Shown here in pieces: positions 52,701-58,933 of a stretch of 64,000 nucleotides of DNA. Positions within the stretch are counted from its first letter, which is position 1; the number at the start of each line of letters is the position of its first letter. The notes under the pieces are model-generated. The model saw nothing but the letters and a program-made list of their open reading frames with translations, searched no databases and was not told the DNA's origin. The stretch is from Icerya purchasi (taxonomy: Eukaryota > Arthropoda > Insecta > Hemiptera > Monophlebidae): contig CM077116.1 of NCBI GenBank assembly GCA_039619475.1, positions 298,882,464 through 298,946,463 of the forward strand, written 5' to 3'. The position numbers were made by a program, and so were the translations under genes.

Positions 52701-54142
52701 CTCTCTAGACGCTTCTGTGCTTCAGTAACATAATGAATAAAAGATGATTTCATTGAACACGAATAACTTATTACCATTAAATAATTATAAAAATTTAGGT
52801 TAATGAAAAAAACGTGTAAATACGAAATAAAAATTTTATTTCAGAGTTTTAATTCAAAAGCTGCTTTATATGGTCATATCAAAATTCATAGTTCCATCTC
52901 ATGTACGGAAAAATTGCGTACGGGTGCCACGGTTACCAACAACAATAGTATAATTAACAACTGTAACAAACGTGTCGAAAATACGGACGAGTTCCCGTGC
53001 AAAGAGTGTGGAAGGTAAATTAGAAATTCATAATTTTCATTTTTTCCACTTTCATAGATGATAATTTTACACGCTAGATACAAACTGGTCTCAACATGTA
53101 GCCAAAACAAAAATAAAAACGCTGTACGTTTTTTAAGGCCCCAGTATAACTTGAACAACAGATTTTCAACTTTTGGAGTATTAGATTTCTATAAAATATT
53201 ACACTTAAAATACGAAGTGGAACATATAAGGGTCAGCTATTTATAGATAAGAGCACGAAATTAAAACGAAAAGCCGTAAAGAGAATTACCAAATATGCAT
53301 TGTTCTTATTTTCTTTTCGGTTCAGTAGTGAATAAAGCTGCCACCGTTTACTGACTCACTTTAGTAATCAGACGTTATGCCCGTTACCAAATTCTCCAGA
53401 ACGAAATTGCAAAACGTCAAGGTGGTTAAATATGTTTATCACACTCTATGGTTAAACATCCTTTAAATGTCACAAACACACAAAACATATGAAAATTTGG
53501 AAAAAGTTCTCTTATTGTTAAGCGAAACAATTTTTAAATTTAGGTTTATAATGTAACGTATCTTTAATACATATGCATTTTGATAAGAGAAAATTCAGTA
53601 GGCCAATATAAATCAGAGGTAAAGAATGCAAAAATTGATTTTATATTTTCAAAATTCACTATCTGTAACGAAATTTTTAGCACAAATTTTGGTGCATATT
53701 TTTAGTGCATATATTGGATTTTTTTAGTATAAATAAATCTGAACCCTACTTATAACATATACAAACACGTATAAACCTGGCTAAACCTACATATCTGCAC
53801 TAAAACTGTATGTAATTTTGTTTATTTATTTAATTAATAATGTACACAACCGCGTATACCTTAGAATAAAACGAAATCTTAAAAAACACTACTAATAAAG
53901 CTAAATAAATACATATTTGATCTCAAAATCAAACATAGCACGTGCGTTCATAATATAAGTTTCGTCAAATGTTTCCAACGAAATTGTGATTTTTTATTTT
54001 TATTTGTACATTTCCTAGAATATTCAGTAAAATTCAAAGTAGAAGTGCTCACATGCGATATCACCGGCAGCCATCCGAAAGCGACAACACAAAACAGCTA
54101 ATCATTAGTCAGCAACAAACACGAGATACTCCGGTCGAATGA
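17390..54142 (+). CDS. MIDEAS/TRERF1/ZNF541-type ELM2-SANT zinc-finger protein (5' end missing)
   Basis: Multi-exon gene. In vertebrates this family (MIDEAS, TRERF1, ZNF541) scaffolds HDAC1/2 with DNTTIP1 in the nuclear mitotic deacetylase complex; here that role is inferred from homology. Exons seen: 17390-17569, 23522-23669, 28038-28476, 29049-29265, 30835-31856, 38620-38804, 39048-39212, 43277-43380, 46900-47064, 48966-about 49110, 50230-50286, 52845-53014, 54019-54142. Splice phases agree at every junction except the one after 48966. Order of parts: C2H2 finger ending in HMRLHGGYF, acidic Ser/Thr/Asp-rich region, a YTPPPLLNPNR motif, ELM2 (INIGADYQADL to the LPGGG segment), SANT (SWSIEEIETFQKAL to KQCVQFYYLWKK), then two C2H2 fingers and a stop at 54140-54142. 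About 1,040 codons are visible. The start codon was not found. Identity at family level is strong; orthology to one vertebrate paralogue is not claimed. Confidence 0.87.
17570..23521. other. Intron of the MIDEAS-like gene
   Basis: About 6 kb between the finger exon and the next exon. Mostly AT-rich with A/T homopolymers. 19.85-20.4 kb is a higher-GC island with overlapping frames on both strands and no domain; it may be regulatory. Confidence 0.6.
23522..23669 (+). CDS. Exon: Lys/Glu-rich linker
   Basis: 148 bp, entered in phase 0 after AACGTAG and leaving in phase 1 at a consensus GTAAGT donor. It encodes QEMEAKKAEKK followed by a helical, basic stretch. The acceptor has a poor pyrimidine tract, but the reading frame is open, the donor is excellent and the phase joins to the next exon. 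Confidence 0.7.
23670..24299. other. Intron sequence without recognised features
   Basis: AT-rich intronic DNA before the LINE fragments; nothing else seen. Confidence 0.6.
24300..25625 (-). mobile_element. 5'-truncated LINE, reverse transcriptase (RTE/BovB-like)
   Basis: Minus-strand frames give, in order, FLPICKNGSPL and SLIAHASKVLLNII (about 25.5-25.6 kb), MYVCFIDLSKVFD, the RT core GVRQGCILSQILFNVY and NLRYVDDIALFA (YVDD near 25042-25053), then LVKALIFPIATYASETWTIK and MLRIPWSAHRSNAWVFDELK, ending near GVDGKNLF. Several stops and frame shifts (for example after QVNRPSLK) show it is inactive. The catalytic Asp pair is still present. It lies inside an intron, antisense to the host gene. 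Confidence 0.85.
25626..26600 (-). mobile_element. LINE family A, truncated copy 2 with RNase H domain
   Basis: Minus frame 26598-26182 encodes an RNase H domain: ILIFTDGSKSDGGVGGAF, then CSIFSAELISILCAI, IVSDSQSVLQAI and RVPNHSNIEGND, giving the D-E-D series and the His of the active site. The tail after 26182 is frameshifted. RNase H at this place is typical of I/R1/LOA-type non-LTR elements. The A-rich tail (minus sense) abuts the other LINE at 25626. Confidence 0.8.
26601..26935 (+). mobile_element. Possible inverted 5' part of LINE family A copy 2
   Basis: At about 26600 the strand bias flips: the neighbouring copy is A/G-rich on the plus strand (its sense strand is minus), whereas this block is C/T-rich on plus like the sense strand of the family. 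Such a flip is what 5' inversion by twin priming leaves. No clear motif was recognised, so this rests on composition. Confidence 0.3.
27212..27252. repeat. (TA)n microsatellite
   Basis: About 20 TA units at the edge of the interspersed repeat that follows. Confidence 0.9.
27253..27481 (-). repeat. Interspersed repeat, copy 1 (inverted relative to 63.3-63.7 kb)
   Basis: The reverse complement of this block matches 63288-63700, e.g. GTTAAATGTTAGGATAGGAT in both and TTACAACGTAATTCTTA at one end. It contains an inverted-repeat pair of that 17-mer (a degenerate copy near 27357-27375 and a perfect one at 27464-27480). Both copies sit beside TA-rich microsatellite. Probably a MITE-like element. Confidence 0.65.
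27482..28037. other. Intron sequence
   Basis: AT-rich, nothing recognised. Confidence 0.6.
28038..28476 (+). CDS. Exon: Ser/Asn-rich region
   Basis: 439 bp, acceptor ATTTCAG, entered in phase 1 and leaving in phase 2 at GTAATT. It encodes a low-complexity Ser/Asn/Lys-rich segment without a recognised domain. A competing donor two bases earlier (GTGTAA) would break the phase with the next exon, so the later one was chosen. Confidence 0.78.
28477..29048. other. Intron with 11-bp tandem repeat
   Basis: Short intron; contains a TAATAAATAAA tandem array at about 28574-28651, otherwise featureless. Confidence 0.7.
28574..28651. repeat. Tandem repeat, 11-bp unit TAATAAATAAA
   Basis: Seven or so near-perfect units. 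Confidence 0.85.
29049..29265 (+). CDS. Exon: acidic region
   Basis: 217 bp, acceptor TTGTTAG (phase 2 in), donor GTATTT (phase 0 out). It encodes an acidic stretch with LCEDEYPLDIYQQDGDYM and a run of Asp residues. No domain recognised; disorder is likely. Confidence 0.75.
29372..29420. repeat. (TA)n microsatellite
   Basis: About 24 uninterrupted TA units in the intron after the acidic exon. Confidence 0.9.
29680..30325 (-). mobile_element. LINE family A, truncated copy 3
   Basis: Longest intact tail of the family: minus frame 30322-29753 reads VPGHSDIEGNEAADFLARSA (end of RNase H), VSLIRLRLGHSLLPFSRF, and FICDSNHILFECSALF with spaced Cys/His residues, then a stop. Plus-strand poly-T at 29680-29700 is its poly-A tail. 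5'-truncated within RNase H. Antisense to the host gene. Confidence 0.85.
30326..30834. other. Intron sequence
   Basis: AT-rich intronic DNA up to the large exon; nothing recognised. Confidence 0.6.
30835..31856 (+). CDS. Large exon: Ser/Thr/Pro/Asp-rich central region
   Basis: 1,022 bp, the largest exon. The acceptor is ATTACAG and it enters in phase 0, continuing ...SDIP|TVPYD from the previous exon; it leaves in phase 2 at CAG|GTATCC. It encodes about 340 residues rich in Ser, Thr, Pro and Asp, with a very acidic end (DDTDV ... DDDADNNDD). The frame is open throughout, and codon use is richer in G+C than the flanking introns. No catalytic motif is seen. Confidence 0.85.
31857..35685. other. 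Long intron, first part
   Basis: AT-rich. Contains a tRNA-like sequence at 32757-32834 and a 122-codon minus-strand frame at 32976-33344 of unknown nature (see findings). Nothing else supported. Confidence 0.5.
32757..32834 (-). repeat. tRNA-like sequence, possible SINE head
   Basis: On the minus strand a B-box-like GAGTTCGATCC lies about 55 bases after a GTGGTCGCGCGATAG start, recalling a tRNA 5' half. Stems are imperfect, so it is likely a tRNA-derived SINE relic rather than a working tRNA. Confidence 0.4.
35690..36215 (+). mobile_element. LINE family A, truncated copy 4
   Basis: Plus frame 35686-36126 carries SLRRSDVVSVVCMHFGHSQL and VICDGDHVFFHCSSL, matching the RLRLGHSLLPFSRF and ICDSNHILFEC blocks of copy 3, and ends at the same KISDRIQI-like terminus. 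A poly-A tract at 36190-36220 closes it. Lies in the host gene's sense direction. Confidence 0.8.
36216..38619. other. Long intron, last part
   Basis: AT-rich; a (TTC)n array at 36375-36412 and a few (TA)n runs. No gene seen. Confidence 0.6.
36375..36412. repeat. (TTC)n microsatellite
   Basis: About 12 perfect TTC units. Confidence 0.9.
38620..38804 (+). CDS. Exon: conserved motif before ELM2
   Basis: 185 bp, acceptor TTTCCTATAG (phase 2 in), donor GTAAGC (phase 1 out). It encodes KSRLRDHKYTTKFSSYTPPP and continues LLNPNRNGSGLFW. A Tyr-Thr-Pro-Pro-Pro ... Gly-(Ser/Thr)-Gly-Leu motif just before ELM2 is what I recall of MIDEAS/TRERF1 proteins. Confidence 0.82.
39048..39212 (+). CDS. Exon: ELM2 domain, first part (GC donor)
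   Basis: 165 bp, acceptor TTTTCAG (phase 1 in). It encodes the ELM2 start INIGADYQADLSKI and the ...QIWDPK segment. No GT donor gives the phase 1 exit needed by the next exon at a sensible place. GCAAGT at 39213-39218 is the standard minor GC donor and yields FISTEE|LELYLDLACC, with the spacing seen in other ELM2 domains. A GT donor at 39217 would put the next exon out of frame. Confidence 0.8.
39400..40380 (-). mobile_element. GC-richer decayed block, possible LINE endonuclease relic
   Basis: Base composition differs sharply from the flanks. One minus frame has LLIMCGDFSAMSSDK, which resembles the GDFNA motif of non-LTR endonucleases, but neighbouring motifs are not clear. Weak call. Confidence 0.3.
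41130..42710 (+). mobile_element. Decayed LINE, endonuclease part (RTE/BovB-like), 3'-truncated
   Basis: Plus-strand frames with many stops read NVRTLLDSTDLRRTATASHE (start of the AP-endonuclease-like domain), LNARAG...ANLGENENSE, FVTNTNYELKDIHEGTWIYQ, and ELDDLPTMEEVHETINS just before the RT domain, where the element stops. The order fits the N-terminal half of an RTE-like polyprotein. A GC-rich 5' leader begins near 41130. Confidence 0.75.
43277..43380 (+). CDS. Exon: ELM2 domain, second part
   Basis: 104 bp, acceptor ACGTTCTAG, donor CAG|GTACTC, phase 1 in and phase 0 out. It encodes YLDLACCTGLPGGGQNKEYA and continues LNLLQLCQGDIQ. The ACxxxxPGGGxNxExAL signature is characteristic of the MIDEAS/TRERF1/ZNF541 type of ELM2. 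Confidence 0.88.
43381..46899. other. Intron between ELM2 and SANT exons
   Basis: AT-rich intronic DNA with A/T homopolymers and a (TA)n tract at 46696-46736. No element or gene recognised. Confidence 0.6.
46696..46736. repeat. (TA)n microsatellite
   Basis: About 20 uninterrupted TA units. Confidence 0.9.
46900..47064 (+). CDS. Exon: ELM2-SANT bridge and SANT helices 1-2
   Basis: 165 bp, acceptor TTCTTTTTAG, donor GAG|GTATAA, phase 0 at both ends. It encodes DAIDKLLLPKLYLP, then the SANT start SWSIEEIETFQKALLKYDKC and FHLISKE. The Trp and the acidic first helix fit a SANT domain that contacts a class I histone deacetylase in this family. Confidence 0.88.
47065..48965. other. Intron within the SANT domain
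   Basis: AT-rich; nothing recognised. Its position splits the SANT domain before the recognition helix. Confidence 0.65.
48966..49110 (+). CDS. Exon: SANT helix 3 (3' end uncertain)
   Basis: Acceptor TTTTAG, phase 0 in. It encodes VKTKSTKQCVQFYYLWKK, the SANT recognition helix, followed by a charged stretch (GNKEEKHFLQRKIKNAQ). The end given here is the GTACAA donor (phase 1 out), which does not match the phase 0 entry of the next recognised exon. The frame stays open to a TAA at 49181-49183. Either a further small exon was missed or a later weak donor is used. Confidence 0.75.
49111..50229. other. Intron with unresolved 5' boundary
   Basis: See the note on the exon at 48966. No small exon that would restore phase was convincingly found here. 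Confidence 0.5.
50230..50286 (+). CDS. 57-bp exon: first half of second zinc finger
   Basis: Acceptor ATTCATTAG, donor GTAAGT, phase 0 at both ends, 19 codons. It encodes SKQYSCEYENCIA, i.e. the Cys-X4-Cys half of a C2H2 finger. The next exon begins SFNSKAALYGHIKIH, which supplies the His pair with exactly 12 residues between the second Cys and the first His. The acceptor pyrimidine tract is weak; the donor is perfect. Confidence 0.75.
50352..50628. mobile_element. MITE with 13-bp perfect terminal inverted repeats
   Basis: Starts GGGCGTCGCCAGC and ends GCTGGCGACGCCC, perfect inverted repeats; a G-rich stretch follows inward on the left and a GGGGGGCAGCTGCCCCC palindrome lies near the right end. 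Flanks are ATGTATGTA repeats on both sides, hiding the exact target duplication. 277 bp, no coding capacity. Confidence 0.75.
51010..51503. mobile_element. Tc1/mariner (pogo-like) MITE
   Basis: Starts CAGTGGAAATCGATTATAAC and ends with the inverse, CTATAACCGATTTTCACTG. Such CAGTG...CGATTATAACGA ends are typical of pogo/Tigger-type elements, which insert at TA; TA precedes the left end, while the right flank reads TG. 494 bp, interior without transposase. Confidence 0.65.
52121..52703. mobile_element. MITE-like element with 40-bp TIRs around a large internal palindrome
   Basis: Left end GAGAACGCCGTGACGTCTAA ... GCGCAACATTTT (52121-52159) matches the reverse complement of the right end (52665-52703) with few differences; similarity may extend about 9 bases further out. 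Inside, 52424-52593 is a near-perfect palindrome: AATAATCGAGATATAGTAAG on one side and its inverse on the other, meeting at GTATAAAATGAT...ATCATTTTATAC. The minus strand of the left part has an open frame with CKICSENIKRTYVHRHLKN. Superfamily unknown. Confidence 0.7.
52845..53014 (+). CDS. Exon: second half of finger 2 and start of finger 3
   Basis: 170 bp, acceptor TTTATTTCAG (phase 0 in), donor AG|GTAAAT (phase 2 out). It opens with SFNSKAALYGHIKIH, completing the finger begun on the 57-bp exon. After a Thr/Asn-rich linker it ends with DEFPCKECGR, the Cys pair of the last finger. Confidence 0.85.
53015..54018. other. Last intron of the MIDEAS-like gene
   Basis: AT-rich, splits the last zinc finger between its Cys pair and His pair. 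No feature recognised. Confidence 0.7.
54019..54142 (+). CDS. Terminal exon: end of last zinc finger and stop
   Basis: Acceptor TTTCCTAG, phase 2 in. It encodes IFSKIQSRSAHMRYHR, completing C2H2 finger 3 (FPCKECGRIFSK ... SAHMRYH), then a Gln/Ser-rich tail and TGA at 54140-54142. A C-terminal finger of the FPCxxCGxxFxKIxSRxAHMxxH type is usual for the family. Confidence 0.87.
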
Positions 54143-54627
54143 AAGATCAGCGTGTAAAACCGTTTTAAGGGAGAATTCCGCTGGATAGATAAAATTTTTA
54201 ACATTAATCAGCTGTTAAACATAACAGTCTAAAATCACACTTTTTCTGTTGCGATATCTGGTCATAATGGAAGCCGATAATTCGCGAGAAAGATTTACAC
54301 GAACATCTGCCAGATTAGTCGTTTAAGTTTTTCAAGTACTGTTCTTCTCATACCTGTGTAACAGTGAATGTACCATTGGGTAATACGATCAGGGTATTAC
54401 AATAAGCACTTCTTGACATACCAACCAGTGTTCTTAATTTGTTCACTGCTATCAAAGTTCCGATATCTATTATTTCGTTAACTTGTTGTTTAACGCTTCA
54501 AAAAATACAGATTCCGTTCGATTTATCAACCTTCCGCTTTACGAAATTTTACATCTTACCAGTTAGAATTTTATTTTTAAATTTACATTTCGGCTGTAAA
54601 ATACCTTTCTTTTCAAATCGAGAATTC

Positions 54628-54632
54628 AATAA

Positions 54633-54633
<1 letters not shown>
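54628..54633 (+). terminator. Candidate polyadenylation signal of the MIDEAS-like gene
   Basis: First AATAAA downstream of the stop, about 490 nt into the presumed 3' UTR and just before a (TA)n tract. Position and sequence only; such hexamers are common in AT-rich DNA. Confidence 0.35.

Positions 54634-54637
<4 letters not shown>

Positions 54638-54667
<30 letters not shown>
54638..54667. repeat. (TA)n microsatellite
   Basis: About 15 TA units just after the candidate polyadenylation signal. Confidence 0.9.
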
Positions 54668-54673
<6 letters not shown>

Positions 54674-57428
54674 ATGTATAAAGTTATACATATAATAAGC
54701 ATTTAACTTTGCCAAATTTCATCCGATTGCGAAGAGGATAGTTCGAATCACAAAGACTAAAATCATTATTTAACTGACAATCGTAATTTTAAAATTCATA
54801 ATCACTAAACATTCATATTTTTTCAATACTTTATTCACAATACAAAAACTGCCCCCTTTCAGAACTCAGCAAAAAATGGAAAAAACGGTATTATACACTT
54901 ACTTCATATTGTTTTTTTAAACTGTCTGAAATTAACAGTGAATATTAAACTGTATATGTTTGATTTTTCTTCAAATTTTATATTTATAGAAATATCTTAA
55001 ATTGACAGAAAAAAACTACGATTAAAAAATTCTTATATCGCTAATTTTCTTATACATAAAAAACAATACAAAAAACAAACCATTTCAAATTAATTAAACG
55101 GTTCTATTTTATCAGTGTTTCTTCTAATATATACTCGAAAATATGCAGGCATTGTTTTACCTCACCAATACCAGTACAATGAAATAAAAATAAAAAATTG
55201 CTGACGCAAAATTTTTTAAACAACCGCATTAACAAATTTTATAAATATTCAATTCTAATCATACAGAATCGATGAGAAAATCATCAAACTATAAAAGTGC
55301 CTTGTCCAACTTATAAAAATCGTGATAATTATAATGAATTACTAATTATACCGATATACATATGTATGCATGTATGTATATAAGGATGACCGTGTGTATT
55401 TCCTAATCTCTTTCTATTGCTCATTTATTGGCTTGTAGAGAAATATACATTGTTTTAAGAATTTATCTCATTATATATAGTAGTTTACCGATAGATAAAT
55501 ATGTACACATAAGTACCGATATTACATCTTGACAGGTTAATATCTACTAACCTCAACGGAATCCAAAGTTATGTTCTTTTAATTTCGGATTTATATTAAA
55601 CAATTATTTTTATTATTTTCCTTGTACTTTCATTGTTGTAAACATTTCTACAATGGTGTGTTAACATTACTGTATCAATAATTGCTACATAGTACGCTTT
55701 ATAATTTTTAATCTAGTCCCTTTTTAGCTATAAATTTAAAATTTTTAAATTTATTTAAAAGAACTTATAACTTACCGATCAAACAAATGCATTAACTACG
55801 TTATTATAAATTAAATAACAGGTTACTGTAACTTTTTATTGCGATAACGTAAACGTATCCTTTTTCTGTGTGATAAATAATAATTGTAACCGTCCATCAT
55901 GCAATAAACTAAAAATATGTAAACGCACATAAAAAAAAAAACAAACCAATTGCTGTATATCAGAAAAAGATTCTATACAATACCAGTGATTCGACTCAAT
56001 CTTTAACCATGTACTTAAAAAATTGATATAACGTACCAATGTAAAAATGTCAAATTTGTGGGTTTTTTGTATTAGTACTTCCAAAAACTACAATCAAAAC
56101 TTCATTTACTATTTAAGTTAAATGCAAAAATTTCAAATCAATATCGCGAATTAATCATTTAATTACACGCAAATCAATATGAATATTTATAACAGTAAAC
56201 ATACTGTATAATTTGTTTATATAAAATAGTTTAAATGTTATTTATAATTTTAATTATGTAAATTTTACCTTCTTTTCCACATTGTTAGTTTAATTTTTAA
56301 GTTTCCTTCTGTATCTTTCTCTGTTATTTGACATCTCCAAATGTATTACATACAGTAGTAGGATAATATATGTTGTTTTGCTCCGTTAATTTTATTTCAG
56401 TAACTTATGTACTTAATACTACTGGCACAACTAAAAGAGAGAAAAATGAATAATACAAATAAACTTTCAGTCGTTAAATTAGGTAAAACTATGAAAATTT
56501 ATCTAATACAAATATTCGAAGCGTATAAAAAAAAAAATGCCCGTATTTTAATATTTACATTGATCGAGCGTGAAATAAAATATCGCAGCACGATGTATTT
56601 TATTTATACCATTCTGCTCTTCGTTCATTTAAAAATATTCCCATAACGTATAGTACATACATATTTAGTTTTTCAAAAAAATTCAGATTTCAAGGATATT
56701 ATCTTTTTAACTTTTTTGCAATTAGAGTACATCTTTAACACGCAATTCGGAAACTTTTTCTAGAATTGCTGATATCGTATATAATGAAAACACTGAACGA
56801 AAAAGTTTCTTACTTGAAAGGTTTTATCGGCTAAAGAGGTTGTCCTAAGTACTTCCACCGATTATTGAGTCATTTTTTACCTTATTATATGTTTTTATTT
56901 TCCACGAATACTCGGATTACATATTAATTCGTTTTAATCGAGTACCTGTTTAACATAAAACAAAATTGAATTTTTCTACCACGTATTCTGCAAAATATTA
57001 CATCAATAATTCACCTAATCAGTAATAAATCCAATAAGAACTTGTTGGTAGAAAATCTCGGTAACATAATAGAACTGTAATTTTCCTGATACATTCGCCT
57101 TCCTTTAACATATCATGTTAGTTATTTCGGAATTACTGAAATAAGCATTTTCTATGAATGAACGATTGGTATCTCCCAACGCATAACAAACTAAAATATT
57201 ATTTTGCATTAGTATATGATAAAAAAGTACCATTAGAAAATTATTATTGAAAAAAACAAAATAAACTCACCAAATTTTGAAATCCTTATTTTAATAAATT
57301 AAATAAATAATACACAAGTTAATACTGACGATGTAATATCGAATGACATTCTATACAATTAGCTATTCAATCAAAGCATACTGACTAAAAACCTGAAAAA
57401 AAATTTTAATTAGAAATTAGTTCAATAT

Positions 57429-58925
57429 CAGGGGCTGCTCGTCCTAGGGGGCTCAAGGGCGCGAGCCTCCCTGTGTGTTTTCAAAAAATACATAATTTTT
57501 AATTATTTCAAGAAAAAAAATCGGTGTTACGAATTTTTTATTTCAAAATAATTTTTTTTGCAAGAGTGCATTTTAAAAATAATTGCAAAATAAGCATTTT
57601 GCACGATTTGTTAAACGAACAGCTGAAATATCCGATAACAGTTGTCAGGTTCATGCTTACTGCGCTGGAACTGTACGATCTACTCGTAGTGTAGTATACT
57701 GTCAAGGTCGTTAACAGCTGATTTTTTGATCACATGATATTAACAACCAATAATATAGTACGTGGGCTCAGAATATTTGAGCCTCCAAGCCGCATATAAA
57801 ATACACACGAAAAACGAATAAAGCCGAAGTTTCCCGAGCGTAACTTAAAGGCGTCTGAGGGCTCTCGAAAAGTGAGCCCTCGTCAATTTTACACGTGATT
57901 ATAGCCGGTTTTAACAATAGATCCGCGTCGCGCGCTGCGTCGTCCGTTTATCCGGTGAAGCACACTGTTTTAATTTGCTGCTTTTTTTGTTCTATTTCTA
58001 TCCTTGGCTTTTCTTCTTTAAATAATACATTTTGCAATCTGGATTTTGTTACTTTTGAATGCAAGAAGCACTGCTTTTTGTCGACACTTGTTTTACGGTG
58101 ATTTTTCAAACGTTCAACATTTTAGAAACTGAATTAGATATAATTTATATTGGAGAGACTAACCTTTTAAGCTAATTACTTAAACTTACGATGGAGCATA
58201 ATGAGCGATTCTACAAATGGCGTATAGGCGAAGATAAAACAAAAATATAAATACTGTCATTTTATTCATTGTTATGCGCACCAGTTGAATTTAATTATGC
58301 AAAAAGCAACAAGCCAGGATTCTAAAATTAGAATCTTTTTTTCAAATTTGTCCGCTGTAGCAAGCTTCTTTTCAAATTCTGCTCATAGATGTGATGTACT
58401 GCAAGAAATTGTAAATTGTAAATTACCTAGAATACACGTTGGAACTATAATATGCGTACAGTGAATATTGTTTTCAAAAATCGAGAAAAATTAATAGAAT
58501 ATTTCGAAGAATTAGAAGAAAAATGTAATAAAAATATTACATGCAAGGAAGCATATATAGTTTACGAAGAACCTTAGAAGACCCGGATTTTATATTTTGG
58601 CTTACCTTATTTCACAAAATTATGCCACATGTAATTTTTTTTTTTTTTTTTTGTGGACACGTTAACAGTGAAACTTACTCAACGCAAAGGATTGTACATT
58701 ATATAAGGAAAAGATTAGAAAATATTATTTAATAAATTTCAATCTAAATACAAAATGCATTCACATCTTTTTTTTAATTAAATCAGAACTTGAATGCATT
58801 AAACCAGTTTTATTTAGTTTAAAATGTAGACAAAAAAGCAAGATAAGTTTATGTCATTACACTTTTTAAATTATTGTAATTTTACATTAGAGCCCCCCAG
58901 ATTTACTTGTCACGAGCCGCCACTG
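57429..58925 (+). mobile_element. hAT transposon remnant with 8-bp target duplication
   Basis: Flanked by a perfect 8-bp direct repeat TTCAATAT (57421-57428 and 58926-58933). Ends CAGGGGCTGCTCGTCC and ...ACGAGCCGCCACTG are inverted repeats of the CAGTGGCGGCTCGT kind seen in hAT elements. 1,497 bp, between the two host genes. Confidence 0.88.
58248..58733 (+). pseudogene. Decayed hAT transposase fragment
   Basis: Broken plus-strand frames inside the hAT element read YCHFIHCYAHQLNLIMQKAT, IRIFFSNLSAVASFFSNSAH, VNIVFKNREKLIEYFEELEE and RTLEDPDFIFWLTLFHKIMP. These match the central CxAHxLNLxxxxA and following blocks of hAT transposases of the DUF4371/ZMYM1-like group, as I recall them. Stops and frame changes separate the blocks, and the N-terminal and dimerisation parts are missing. 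Confidence 0.8.
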
Positions 58926-58933
58926 TTCAATAT

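Larger units (their letters stand above)
54143..57428. other. 3' UTR and intergenic DNA
   Basis: AT-rich with a (TA)n tract at 54638-54667. No gene recognised; short frames are noise. Confidence 0.6.
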
